Part shown: positions 19,826-26,741 of the stretch, one piece after another
How positions within the stretch are numbered: the stretch's first letter is position 1
How the letters are laid out: each line of letters opens with the position of its first letter
From: Lentisphaeria bacterium
Lineage (GTDB): Bacteria; Verrucomicrobiota; Lentisphaeria; Victivallales; Victivallaceae
Direction of reading: 5' to 3'
Length of the DNA stretch: 37,004 bases
Assembly: GCA_017505415.1 (NCBI GenBank)
Contig: JAFVPG010000170.1
Location: 1 to 37,004, forward strand
The notes under the pieces: generated by a model
Told to the model about the DNA's origin: nothing
The model's database searches: none
What the model saw: the letters and a program-made list of their open reading frames with translations, nothing else
Made by a program: the position numbers and the translations under genes

Positions 19826-22045
19826 TTATATTTTTTGCAACTCGATATTGTTGAATGAGTTACGTGTGCGTTCTGAAATTATTGCTTCAAGTTTTTCCGG
19901 ACAGGAAACAATTAATTTTTCACCGTTTCTGTCATATTTCACATTTATATATCCATACGGAGTGGTAATTTCCCCGGCCACATTGCCATATTTTTCAAAC
20001 CGGACAATATCAATAATAAATTTTTTGAAACCCGCTTCAACCGGTGCAATTCCACAGATATAACGGTAATAATAATACACCGGAAGTGCGCTCCAGCCAT
20101 GACACAAACTTCCTGCCCCGTCAAAATCTTCCGCCCCGATGTCTGTCTCCCACATAGTTGTAGAGCCGTTATCAAGCATTTTTCCAAAAATACGGACAAT
20201 CAAATCATCCGCCGCCTGAATAAATTTACCACCTTCAGACATCATAAGTTCAAGCAGGTAACGCATAGAACTGATTGAAACCGAATAAAATTCTTCATTG
20301 ACAGTTCTTTCAAGAAGTTGTTTTTTGTCCTCTTCCGGTACAACATCATGAATTATAGCCAAAACCTGTGTGATTCCGTGAAGACGTTTATCTCCGGGAC
20401 AGCTCAACATACATTTATTTTCTGTATCATAAAAATTCTTCCGCAGTGCAACACGTTGAGATTCCGCAATTTCAAGATACTTTTCATCTCCACACAATTG
20501 AAAAAGTGCTTTCAGCATTTCAATCATATAAAGATTGAATAACGCTTCTTTGCGTGGAATCGAAGAAAGATGGGAAAAATCTGTACAACTGTCATTTACT
20601 CCGTTGATACCGTCACGCCATTCATAAAAATGCCAAATACCTTCCGCCGATGACGTAAGATACAAACCGCTTTCTTCATCATAATTTTCAGTACAGAGAC
20701 TTACAATTTTTTCTGCAGAACTGCTCAATTTTTCATAAAGCGATTTTGAACCGGAATACATATAATGTTCAAGCATGGCAGTAACATAAACAACAGAAAA
20801 ATTTGCAATCGGCGGACCGGCTTTGCTGGGAGCATTCAACCGGAGATAACCGTCTTCCCTTGCTCCTTTTGCAAAAAGTTCCCAGTTATACGCCGCATAA
20901 TCATAATTACCCCAGAGATAATAACCGAACATGATTTGATTACGGGAATCATAAGTATAAAGCGCCTGTTCCCGCCATGGACAATCTTCATAATGTTCAT
21001 GCATACAGCAGCGCAATGTGCGGATCGAATTTTCAAATAACTGCATTGCCTGCTTGTCATCACAAGTAAACTCTGCCGTTTTGCCAAGTTCCAGCATCTC
21101 TTCTTCAATACCGCACCTGACAAATTTAAAATCAGACTCTTTACCTGTAATATTGAGCTGAATGAATCTCCCCCCTATACGGCGGGGCATAATATAACGC
21201 TGCCGTCCGGAACGTGTGATATATCGATCAGTAAAATGACGTGTACCGATGACATTACGTACTTTGCCGTCAAGCAAATGCTCTCCGTGACTGATGTCAA
21301 TTATAATCCCTTCAGCAATACATTCACATTCAAGCACAATAAGTCCTGTTCTTTCGCAACCGAGATCATAAATTTTATAAAAACCGTTCCCCATTGCCAC
21401 ATCAAGCTGATCCGCCGCAACAGCTTCCGCAAAAAAACAATCGGAATATTTTTTCAAATCACGATAAAGCTGCCCATTTTGTATCTCTTTGCCTTCAAGA
21501 TATTTACCTCTTGCCATCGGAGGTATTTTACGAAGTGACAGATGCGGATTTTTGTCAACTTTCAAAGCATTCTGCCATTTTGAATCATCGAAATCCGGAT
21601 TACAGAAATCCTCCTCATACCGTGCGTCATAACCGACAGTAAATCCAAGCTGCGGATTGACTTTATCAATTATCTGCAAATGTGCAGGAGACAGACGGCA
21701 TTTCCAACTGCTGTCGCTGACAAAATGTTTCTCCAGTTCACACCAAAGCCCCGGCTGTTCACTGTACCATGAAGTCTGAAAATCTTCACCGCAATAATAA
21801 ACTTCAACTGCTATAAGATGTTCTCCAGCAACAAGTTCAAGATTTATTTCAGTATAAGTCTTATCTTCCGGATAGTCAGGATACTGCCCGCGCAAAAATT
21901 CTTTTCCATCCAGAAAAGCGACAAAATTCGCCTCCGCACTTATACGGAAACAAAAAGTTCCCTTTTCTGAAACACTGAATTTTTTCCTGAACCATGCAAA
22001 CTGATGTTTGCTGACCGCTTCATTGAGCCATATCCAATCTGCCAT
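19826..22045 (-). CDS. GH78-like alpha-L-rhamnosidase (cytoplasmic)
   Basis: This 739-aa protein has no signal peptide. An N-terminal jelly-roll (MADWIWLNEAVSKHQFAWFRKKF) is followed by beta domains and an (alpha/alpha)6 barrel. Typical GH78 motifs are DCPWREQ (D354 to Q360), then YDSRNQIMFGYYLWG, and TTMWETD with E633, followed by GAGSLCHGWSALPVYYYY. The catalytic Glu residues of GH78 lie in equivalent motifs. Lack of a signal peptide suggests it acts on imported oligosaccharides. It is transcribed from beyond the serC terminator and lies 183 bp upstream of the GntR operon in the same direction. Other six-hairpin activities are possible, but the DCPWRE motif strongly favours the rhamnosidase family. 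Confidence 0.82.
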   Translation of the reverse strand: MADWIWLNEAVSKHQFAWFRKKFSVSEKGTFCFRISAEANFVAFLDGKEFLRGQYPDYPEDKTYTEINLELVAGEHLIAVEVYYCGEDFQTSWYSEQPGLWCELEKHFVSDSSWKCRLSPAHLQIIDKVNPQLGFTVGYDARYEEDFCNPDFDDSKWQNALKVDKNPHLSLRKIPPMARGKYLEGKEIQNGQLYRDLKKYSDCFFAEAVAADQLDVAMGNGFYKIYDLGCERTGLIVLECECIAEGIIIDISHGEHLLDGKVRNVIGTRHFTDRYITRSGRQRYIMPRRIGGRFIQLNITGKESDFKFVRCGIEEEMLELGKTAEFTCDDKQAMQLFENSIRTLRCCMHEHYEDCPWREQALYTYDSRNQIMFGYYLWGNYDYAAYNWELFAKGAREDGYLRLNAPSKAGPPIANFSVVYVTAMLEHYMYSGSKSLYEKLSSSAEKIVSLCTENYDEESGLYLTSSAEGIWHFYEWRDGINGVNDSCTDFSHLSSIPRKEALFNLYMIEMLKALFQLCGDEKYLEIAESQRVALRKNFYDTENKCMLSCPGDKRLHGITQVLAIIHDVVPEEDKKQLLERTVNEEFYSVSISSMRYLLELMMSEGGKFIQAADDLIVRIFGKMLDNGSTTMWETDIGAEDFDGAGSLCHGWSALPVYYYYRYICGIAPVEAGFKKFIIDIVRFEKYGNVAGEITTPYGYINVKYDRNGEKLIVSCPEKLEAIISERTRNSFNNIELQKI

Positions 22046-22063
22046 AATAAAATATCCTGAAAT

Positions 22064-22097
22064 AAAAAAAGGAGTTGGATCTTACTCTCAACTCCTT
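22064..22097 (-). terminator. intrinsic terminator of serC
   Basis: Read on the minus strand, a perfect 9-bp stem AAGGAGTTG/CAACTCCTT (arms 22089-22097 and 22069-22077) with an 11-nt loop is followed directly by a run of T (plus-strand A-run 22064-22070). It lies 17 bp after the serC stop and just before the rhamnosidase start. Confidence 0.85.
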
Positions 22098-22113
22098 AAT
22101 GATTTTATAAAAA

Positions 22114-23184
22114 TTATGCTTCTTTTTCAAATTTCTTCATAAATTCGATAAGAGCCTGAACGCCTTCGATAGGCATTGCATTGTAGATACTTGCACGGCA
22201 TCCGCCAACGAGACGGTGACCTTTGAGATCAGTCAAGCCGCAAGCTTTGGCATCTGCAACAAATTTAGCATCAAGTTCTTCGCTGGGAGTGCGGAAAACG
22301 ACATTCATACGGCTGCGGCTGTCTTTCTGAACCGGAGTGGTATAGAAAGAAGTGCTGTCGAGATAATCATACAGAAGTTTTGCTTTTGCATCATTAACTT
22401 TTTCCATAGCAGCAATACCGCCGACTTCTTTGAAATAGTCAGTGACCAGAGCGAGCATATAAACTGCATAGGTCGGAGGAGTATTGAACATGGATTCATT
22501 TTCTGCATAAGTGGTATATTTGAGCATAGTGGGAACAGTTGCAGCAACACGTTCCATGAGATCTTTGCGGATGATAACGAGAGCGAAACCGCTGGGACCG
22601 AGGTTTTTCTGAGCGCCTGCATAAATCATGCCGAAGTCATTAACATTGATAACACGAGACATGATGTCACTGGACATATCAGCGATAAGAGGAGCATTTG
22701 ATTTCGGGAAAGTACGATACTGAGTACCGGCAACAGTGTTGTTGCTTGTGATGTGCAAGTAAGCAGCATTGTCGGAGAGATTCCAGGTATCGAAAGCCGG
22801 AATATGATCATATTTGGTTTCTTTGCTGGAGCAGCAAATGTTGACATTGCCGAAAAGTTTTGCTTCTTTGGCAGCTTTATTTGACCAGACACCGGTTTCT
22901 GCATAATCAGCAGTATTACCATTCAGGAGGTTCATAGCGAGCATGCAGAACTGCATACTTGCACCGCCCTGAACGAAAAGAACGGCATAATCATCACTGA
23001 TGTTCATAAGTTCACGGACATTAGCTTCAGCTCTGGCAATGATGGGGGCATAAAGTTTGCCGCGATGGGACAATTCCATGACACCGCATTCGGAATTCTG
23101 ATAATTGCAGAATTCAGCTTGAGCTTTTTCCATAACTTTTTTCGGCAGCATAGCCGGACCGGCACTGAAATTGTAAACAGCCAT
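22114..23184 (-). CDS. serC: phosphoserine aminotransferase
   Basis: This PLP enzyme converts 3-phosphohydroxypyruvate and glutamate to phosphoserine (serine synthesis; in some bacteria also pyridoxal synthesis). The 356-aa sequence starts MAVYNFSAGPAMLPKKVMEKAQAE, the SerC hallmark, and contains GGASMQFCMLAMNL for phosphate binding. The PLP Lys is K193 in YAGAQKNLGPSG. The C-terminus has GHRLVGGCRASIYNAMP, also diagnostic. It appears monocistronic: its own terminator follows and about 180 bp separate it from the tRNA gene. AAAGGGAG precedes the ATG. It is the last core-metabolism gene before the accessory region. Confidence 0.96.
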   Translation of the reverse strand: MAVYNFSAGPAMLPKKVMEKAQAEFCNYQNSECGVMELSHRGKLYAPIIARAEANVRELMNISDDYAVLFVQGGASMQFCMLAMNLLNGNTADYAETGVWSNKAAKEAKLFGNVNICCSSKETKYDHIPAFDTWNLSDNAAYLHITSNNTVAGTQYRTFPKSNAPLIADMSSDIMSRVINVNDFGMIYAGAQKNLGPSGFALVIIRKDLMERVAATVPTMLKYTTYAENESMFNTPPTYAVYMLALVTDYFKEVGGIAAMEKVNDAKAKLLYDYLDSTSFYTTPVQKDSRSRMNVVFRTPSEELDAKFVADAKACGLTDLKGHRLVGGCRASIYNAMPIEGVQALIEFMKKFEKEA

Positions 23185-23327
23185 AATAAACTCCCTTTGG
23201 GTTGGTTGAAAAAATTAAATGTCTTATAATTTACCACAAAAAATGATTTTTTCAAATAAAAAAAGCCTGTGATTGCTATAAATTATATCACAAAAGCAAA
23301 AAAAGTTTAAAAAAGCAAATAAAACTC

Positions 23328-23355
23328 TTTACAAAATCTGAAAACGGGTTATATT
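23328..23355 (+). promoter_or_regulatory. promoter of the tRNA-Arg gene
   Basis: TTTACA (23328-23333), a 16-bp spacer and TATATT (23350-23355) put the likely start of transcription about 23362, a few bases before the mature tRNA end at 23366. Spacing and position fit a tRNA promoter. Confidence 0.6.
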
Positions 23356-23365
23356 ATATAGTGAT

Positions 23366-23442
23366 GCACCCGTAGCTCAGTTGGATAGAGCGTCTGCCTC
23401 CGGAGTAGAAGGCCGTGGGTTCGAATCCCGCCGGGTGTACCA
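23366..23442 (+). tRNA. tRNA-Arg (anticodon CCG)
   Basis: The 77-nt cloverleaf has acceptor GCACCCG/CGGGTGT (with a terminal G-U pair), a D-arm (GCTC/GAGC), an anticodon stem TCTGC/GTAGA around the loop CTCCGGA with anticodon CCG, a T-arm GTGGG-TTCGAAT-CCCGC, discriminator A and an encoded CCA. It reads CGG arginine codons. The anticodon stem includes one G-U pair. Accessory genes begin immediately downstream, so this tRNA is a likely historic integration site. Confidence 0.95.
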
Positions 23443-23554
23443 ATCAAACAAAATTTACGGAAAGAGAAAAAATCGGCTGTGCAAATAAATTTGCAGCCGA
23501 TTTTTTCTCTTTCCGTATCTTGCGTGTTGTTACACGCAAAATTTTGTTTGATTG
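23441..23554. repeat. nested palindrome folding as a three-way junction, overlapping the tRNA CCA end
   Basis: Outer arms of 16 bp (23441-23456 and 23539-23554) pair perfectly and begin with the last two bases of the tRNA CCA. Inside are two hairpins. A perfect 23-bp stem (23457-23479 with 23494-23516) is extended by CAAAT/ATTTG. A second 8-bp stem TTGCGTGT/ACACGCAA (23520-23527 and 23532-23539) has a TGTT loop. The first stem contains ATCGGCTG/CAGCCGAT followed by a T-run, so part of it can terminate the tRNA transcript. The length and nesting go well beyond a normal terminator. No coding sequence is supported here. Confidence 0.85.
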
Positions 23555-23827
23555 TTGCCCTGCGTTACTCGACCTTGCGGTCTGCGTTACTCACGCACAC
23601 TTCGTTGTGCCCAGCGTTTGGCGGTTAGCACCGCCGATGCTGACGCATCTGCTCGACCTACGGTCTGCGTTACTCACGCACACTTCGTTGTGCCCAGCGT
23701 TTGGCGGTTAGTACCGCCGATGCTGACGCATCTGCTCGACCTACGGTCTGCGTTACTCACGCTCCCCGCCTGCGGCATGGTCGAACCCCACAAGTAAATC
23801 TAATATGCGGCTGTGCAAATAAATTTG
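23474..23827. repeat. 20-bp direct repeat flanking the hairpin array
   Basis: CGGCTGTGCAAATAAATTTG occurs exactly at 23474-23493 (apex of the long hairpin) and at 23808-23827 (3' end of the truncated DUF932 gene). The copies lie 334 bp apart and bracket the hairpin repeats, which suggests an insertion footprint or recombination scar. Confidence 0.75.
23581..23762. repeat. 83-bp tandem repeat composed of consecutive small hairpins
   Basis: Copy 1 (23581-23663) and copy 2 (23664-23746) differ at one base (C/T in GGCGGTTAGYACC), and a 16-bp third partial copy follows. Each unit contains successive stem-loops: TGCGT/ACGCA, GCACA/TGTGC, GGCGGT/ACCGCC, GATGC/GCATC and GACC/GGTC, with loops of 3-6 nt. 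A degenerate partial unit lies just before copy 1 (about 23560-23580). Open frames run through it, but they are driven by repeat composition and lack ribosome binding sites. It resembles REP/BIME-like extragenic repeats, and the family is not recognised. Confidence 0.85.
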
Positions 23828-24123
23828 GCCTCTTCGACGGTTTGTGACAAAAGTTCATATAGATTTCTCGCTTGAAATTTCCGGCAGTCGGACGAATTGC
23901 TTTTGTTGATTCGCATTACGCCGAACATATTCTGTCCCTCACGAGCAAGACCAAAGTTTTCATCCTGTATCTGCCAGTTATGCGCTTTAACAACATCGGT
24001 TACGGCTTCAATAACCTCCATGTAAGAAACTGGCTTCCAACTTTCAGTACCTCCGGGAGTCGAAACGAGCGCTACTTCACCACGGCTGACATACTTACCT
24101 TCACACATCATCAAATTATTCAT
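23800..24123 (-). pseudogene. truncated DUF932 phage/plasmid-like protein
   Basis: The 107 codons encode PVSYMEVIEAVTDVVKAHNW and FGLAREGQNMFGVMRIN, which match the N-terminal part of DUF932 (phage/plasmid-related, TIGR03299-like) proteins. Full-length members are several times longer. The match stops near SSDCRKFQARN, and the remaining residues end in KFICTAAY. The DNA for that tail (plus 23808-23827) is the exact 20-bp sequence that also forms the hairpin apex at 23474-23493. The gene has therefore lost its 3' part at the repeat boundary. It is divergent from the toxin-antitoxin pair. Function of DUF932 is not established; it is common on plasmids and prophages. Confidence 0.65.
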
Positions 24124-24139
24124 ATTTTTTTTATTCCTG

Positions 24140-24167
24140 TTGATTTTTAATTTTTTTGCGTTATATT
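24140..24167 (+). promoter_or_regulatory. promoter of the toxin-antitoxin pair
   Basis: TTGATT (24140-24145), a 16-bp spacer and TATATT (24162-24167) precede the antitoxin start by 27 bp. This gives a short leader that contains the GGAG ribosome binding site at 24181-24184. Confidence 0.5.
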
Positions 24168-24193
24168 ACATCAGAAAGATGGAGTTACACAAC

Positions 24194-24436
24194 ATGAGCC
24201 CAACCAAAGTTACAAAAGTTACCCTGCCTGATGGCAGCATAGTTCCGGTCATCCACGCCAAAGCTGCAAAGATGACTCCGGAATCTGAACGCTTGCGTAA
24301 ATCTGCCGAAAAAGCCGGTGCAAACGCCGCTGCAAAAGCTCTTGCCAAAGGTCTTTCTATTACGATTATGAAAGACGGCAAACTCATCCGCATAAATCCT
24401 GATAAATCCGAAGAAGTCATCGGAGTTCAAGCATGA
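24194..24436 (+). CDS. small basic protein, putative antitoxin of the zeta-like toxin
   Basis: This 80-aa protein begins MSPTKVTKVTLPDGSIVPVIHAKAAK, has an Ala/Lys-rich helix (SAEKAGANAAAKALAKG) and ends in a short beta-rich segment (SITIMKDGKLIRINPDKSEEV). The ATG at 24194 has GGAG 9 bp upstream; in-frame ATGs at 24140 and 24179 are less well placed. It overlaps the toxin gene by 4 bp (ATGA, 24433-24436). It shows no resemblance I can see to epsilon or PezA antitoxins, and no helix-turn-helix is evident. The antitoxin role is inferred from coupling, size and order. Confidence 0.65.
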   Translation: MSPTKVTKVTLPDGSIVPVIHAKAAKMTPESERLRKSAEKAGANAAAKALAKGLSITIMKDGKLIRINPDKSEEVIGVQA

Positions 24437-25152
24437 TTCCGCGACTGAGAATGCTTGCAGGTCCGAATGGTTCGGGCAAATCCACACTTGCACAGCAGCT
24501 TGTTGATGATTATGCAGTTAATCTCTACAAATTTCTGAATGCAGATATGCTTTTTGCGGAAATTGCTCAAAGCGGAGTTACAGCCTGTCCGTTTTCCATT
24601 GACAATAATGAACTTATTGAGTTTGTTGCTGATTCAACCTATCCTGAAAAATGCAAAGAACCATTTTTGAAACATGAAATTTACATTGACGAAAACGATT
24701 ATTTTATTTTCAGCAAGCAGAGTATAAATTCATATACTGTTGCGATAGCAGCTGATTTTTTCAAGGACCAATACCTGAAACGCAAATTGAGCTTTTCATT
24801 TGAGACGGTTTTTTCGCATCCTGCAAAAGTTGATATTCTCAAAAATGCACAAGCGGCAGGCTTCCGGACATACATGTATTTTGTTGCGACAGAAGATCCG
24901 CAGGTCAATTTGGAGCGAATTCAGGTACGGGTAAAATCAGGTGGACATAATGTTCCTGAAGATAAAACTGTCGCCAGATATTATCGCTGTCTGGAACAGA
25001 TAAAATTTGCTCTACAGTATCTGAATCGTGCTTACTTTTTTGACAATTCAAGTACAAAAACTATTTATTTTGCGGAATATGAATCATCCAAAGGTTTTCA
25101 GCTTCATTCTGAAATGATTCCTGATTGGTTCAATAAATTTGTTTTGAGTTGA
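24433..25152 (+). CDS. zeta-toxin-family P-loop kinase
   Basis: The 239-aa protein starts with a Walker A motif, MLAGPNGSGKST (GPNGSGKS at residues 10-17). It continues with FLNADMLFAEIA, then FSFETVFSHPAKVDILKNAQAAGFRTYMYFVATEDP and NLERIQVRVKSGGHNVPEDK, the core pattern of zeta-toxin-like ATPases. The Arg residues of VRVKSGGHNVP would contact phosphates. Zeta toxins phosphorylate UDP-N-acetyl sugars and block wall synthesis; whether this branch does so is unproven. Translation is coupled to the small upstream gene. Its 3' end overlaps the converging sliding-clamp fragment by 49 bp. Confidence 0.82.
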   Translation: MIPRLRMLAGPNGSGKSTLAQQLVDDYAVNLYKFLNADMLFAEIAQSGVTACPFSIDNNELIEFVADSTYPEKCKEPFLKHEIYIDENDYFIFSKQSINSYTVAIAADFFKDQYLKRKLSFSFETVFSHPAKVDILKNAQAAGFRTYMYFVATEDPQVNLERIQVRVKSGGHNVPEDKTVARYYRCLEQIKFALQYLNRAYFFDNSSTKTIYFAEYESSKGFQLHSEMIPDWFNKFVLS

Positions 25153-25541
25153 TCACCTCCACTTTTTACAACGGTCACGGTAGGGACATTCGCCACAAAT
25201 GAAACCTGTTCCATTCGGATAAAAGTTCCCATTTCAGCAGGTTTGAACGCCAGCAACGCAGACGGAAACGGCAGTGTAATATCTTTGCTCAAAGCGATAT
25301 GACACGGCTGGAGAAGCAGTTGTTTGCCGTCAGTGACCGTCACACCTGAACTGGACAAATTGACACCTTGCAGGATACGGCGATAATTATTTCGGTCAAT
25401 AATCGAAACCGCCAGAGCCAGCAAGTCACCGAAGTTCACAGGCAAAATTGCTGAAACAGCATCTTCCACCGGACTGGTCTGACTTACGACCTTGCCCAGC
25501 ACCTTCAACGCCTCATTCAAATTCTTCTTTTCAATTTTCAT
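25104..25541 (-). pseudogene. truncated DNA polymerase III beta clamp-like protein (phage/plasmid type)
   Basis: The reading frame (145 codons) begins MKIEKKNLNEALKVLGKVVSQTSP, like the N-terminus of DnaN. It later contains IIDRNNYRRILQGVNLSSSGVTVTDGKQLLLQP, which resembles the start of a DnaN domain (gene-specific segment before the TDG-x-x-L motif). A normal beta clamp has about 370 residues in three domains; here there is barely more than one, and the intervening sequence looks shortened. The 3' end runs into the zeta-toxin gene on the opposite strand. It starts at ATG 25541 after GAAAGG. It could be a small specialised clamp relative, but decay by insertion of the toxin pair is simpler. 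Confidence 0.5.
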
Positions 25542-25571
25542 GTTTTTACCTTTCAATTAAATTTTAAACAT

Positions 25572-25606
25572 AAAAAGCCCCGCCGATTCTTTTGACTCAG
25601 CGAGGC
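25572..25606 (-). promoter_or_regulatory. leader hairpin A upstream of the clamp-like gene
   Basis: On the minus strand a 10-bp stem (arms 25597-25606 and 25577-25586, two G-U pairs) with a 10-nt loop is followed by TTTTT, the form of an intrinsic terminator. It lies 31 bp before the start codon of the clamp-like gene, where it could act as an attenuator or end upstream transcription. It shares AGCCCC[AG]CCGAT and GAGGC with hairpin B at 29651. Confidence 0.6.
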
Positions 25607-25713
25607 ACATCACAATGGTAATATATAAACAAATCTTTTTGAATAACATATTTTCAACTCACAGGTTAACAAATATTGTTTTTTATAAAACAATTTCAAC
25701 CAAAGGAGGAAAT

Positions 25714-26208
25714 ATGTCAAATGATAAAATTATGACAATGCTGCAAGAAAAATCGCAACCCGAATATTATCGCTTTGTAGCAGAAGATGATGATAAAAGT
25801 TGTGATAAATGCAAAAAATATAACAATAAGATATTTAAGGATACTGATGGAGATATTCCCAAGTTACCAATACACCAAAATTGCCGTTGTAAATTAATAA
25901 AAATAAAAGTGGAACAAGCGAATAAAAATAGTACTGTAAAAAATATAAAAAATGTCAAAGAAGCAGTTCAAACAGGTATTGAAACTGTAATATTGCCAAC
26001 CGGAGCAGGAGAAATTATCGGAGCAACAAAAGCAGCAACCGTATTAGCAACAAATTATGAAATATGGAAAAAAAGAACTGAAACGGCAATTAGAAAAAGT
26101 AAAAAATTTACCAATAAACAAAAACTTGATTTATATTTTGAATTAGATACTGCTCTTGCAAAAAAAGATATTCGTGCTATTATAAAAATATACAATAAAT
26201 GTCAATAA
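25714..26208 (+). CDS. MuF-like (phage head morphogenesis-type) protein, putative polymorphic toxin
   Basis: The ATG at 25714 follows an ideal AAAGGAGGAAAT. The N-terminal 65 residues carry the motif pair DDDKSCDKCKKYNNKIF and LPIHQNCRCKL. C30, C33, H54, C57 and C59 could bind zinc, as in the C-terminal core of phage Mu gpF / SPP1 gp7-type proteins (D-x-C-x2-C ... P-x-H-x-N-C-R-C). The full phage protein is much longer, so only its terminal motif is kept. After it comes a variable region with a short hydrophobic stretch (TVILPTGAGEIIGATKAATVLA) and a Lys-rich helical C-terminus. MuF domains are known carriers of toxin tips in prophages. Toxicity here is inference from the array that follows. 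Confidence 0.6.
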   Translation: MSNDKIMTMLQEKSQPEYYRFVAEDDDKSCDKCKKYNNKIFKDTDGDIPKLPIHQNCRCKLIKIKVEQANKNSTVKNIKNVKEAVQTGIETVILPTGAGEIIGATKAATVLATNYEIWKKRTETAIRKSKKFTNKQKLDLYFELDTALAKKDIRAIIKIYNKCQ

Positions 26209-26219
26209 AAGGTATTTTT

Positions 26220-26741
26220 ATGCTGAAAAAAACAATTTATTTTCTAATTCTTTTTTTACTTTTGCCGGGTAATATTTATCTTGTATATTATTTTTTTGCA
26301 ACGGACAAATTGGCAAAAAAATTGACTGCTTTCAATGACGGAGAATACAAAGCTGTACGGCTCGAGCCTGAATTTCTTATCATGACACACAAAAATAAAG
26401 GTTCAAATGATTTTTTCTGTGTTACTCCGCACAAGGGGATGGCGATGCAATTTGAAAATGATAAATTTGTTCAAATCTCGGCATGGCATCACAATAATCA
26501 TTTTTCATGGTTCGACGGCGGCTCTTATCGGATTTTGTCGTATGAGAAAAAATCAATAGCTGATTACAATAAAGATTTTATTCCTGATGTCATCGTTTGT
26601 CATGCAAAAGATCAGAAATTTATCATTGTTAACGGCAAATATCTGTCTGTAAAAACTCTCTTTCAAATGGAATCCGCCGAGACAGATGACGGACATAAAT
26701 TTATTTGGAAAAATAATCAATGGCTGAAACTGACAAAGTAA
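26220..26741 (+). CDS. membrane-anchored hypothetical protein, candidate immunity protein
   Basis: The start MLKKTIYFLILFLLLPGNIYLVYYFFA is an N-terminal membrane anchor; AAAGG lies about 8 bp upstream, overlapping the previous stop. The ATG at 26199 is in frame but lies inside the preceding gene. The rest (about 145 residues) is mixed alpha/beta with DFFCVTPHKGMAMQF and HHNNHFSWFDGGSYRI, a periplasmic or outer-face domain with no family I recognise. It follows the MuF-like gene by 11 bp and ends immediately before a displaced MuF fragment, the place where an immunity gene would stand in a cassette array. A plain accessory protein of unknown role is the alternative. Confidence 0.5.
   Translation: MLKKTIYFLILFLLLPGNIYLVYYFFATDKLAKKLTAFNDGEYKAVRLEPEFLIMTHKNKGSNDFFCVTPHKGMAMQFENDKFVQISAWHHNNHFSWFDGGSYRILSYEKKSIADYNKDFIPDVIVCHAKDQKFIIVNGKYLSVKTLFQMESAETDDGHKFIWKNNQWLKLTK

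Noticed and set aside
23268-23292. CRP-like inverted repeat TGTGAT-N13-ATCACA upstream of serC
   Set aside because: The spacer is 13 instead of 6 bp, so it does not match a CRP site; it may be chance in AT-rich DNA.
23441-23554. Retron or group II intron RNA
   Set aside because: Inverted outer arms resemble a retron a1/a2 pair, but there is no reverse transcriptase gene in the window and no intron domain V.
23581-23762. Possible CRISPR array
   Set aside because: The 83-bp units are contiguous, with no unique spacers between repeats and no cas genes nearby.
23415-23797. Open frames of 81-98 codons through the region after the tRNA gene
   Set aside because: They consist of translated tandem hairpin repeats and tRNA sequence, repeat their own peptides, and have no ribosome binding site.
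23770-23800. Second tRNA-like T-arm (minus-strand GTGGGGTTCGACC)
   Set aside because: Only a T-arm-like fragment is present; no acceptor, D- or anticodon arms can be formed.
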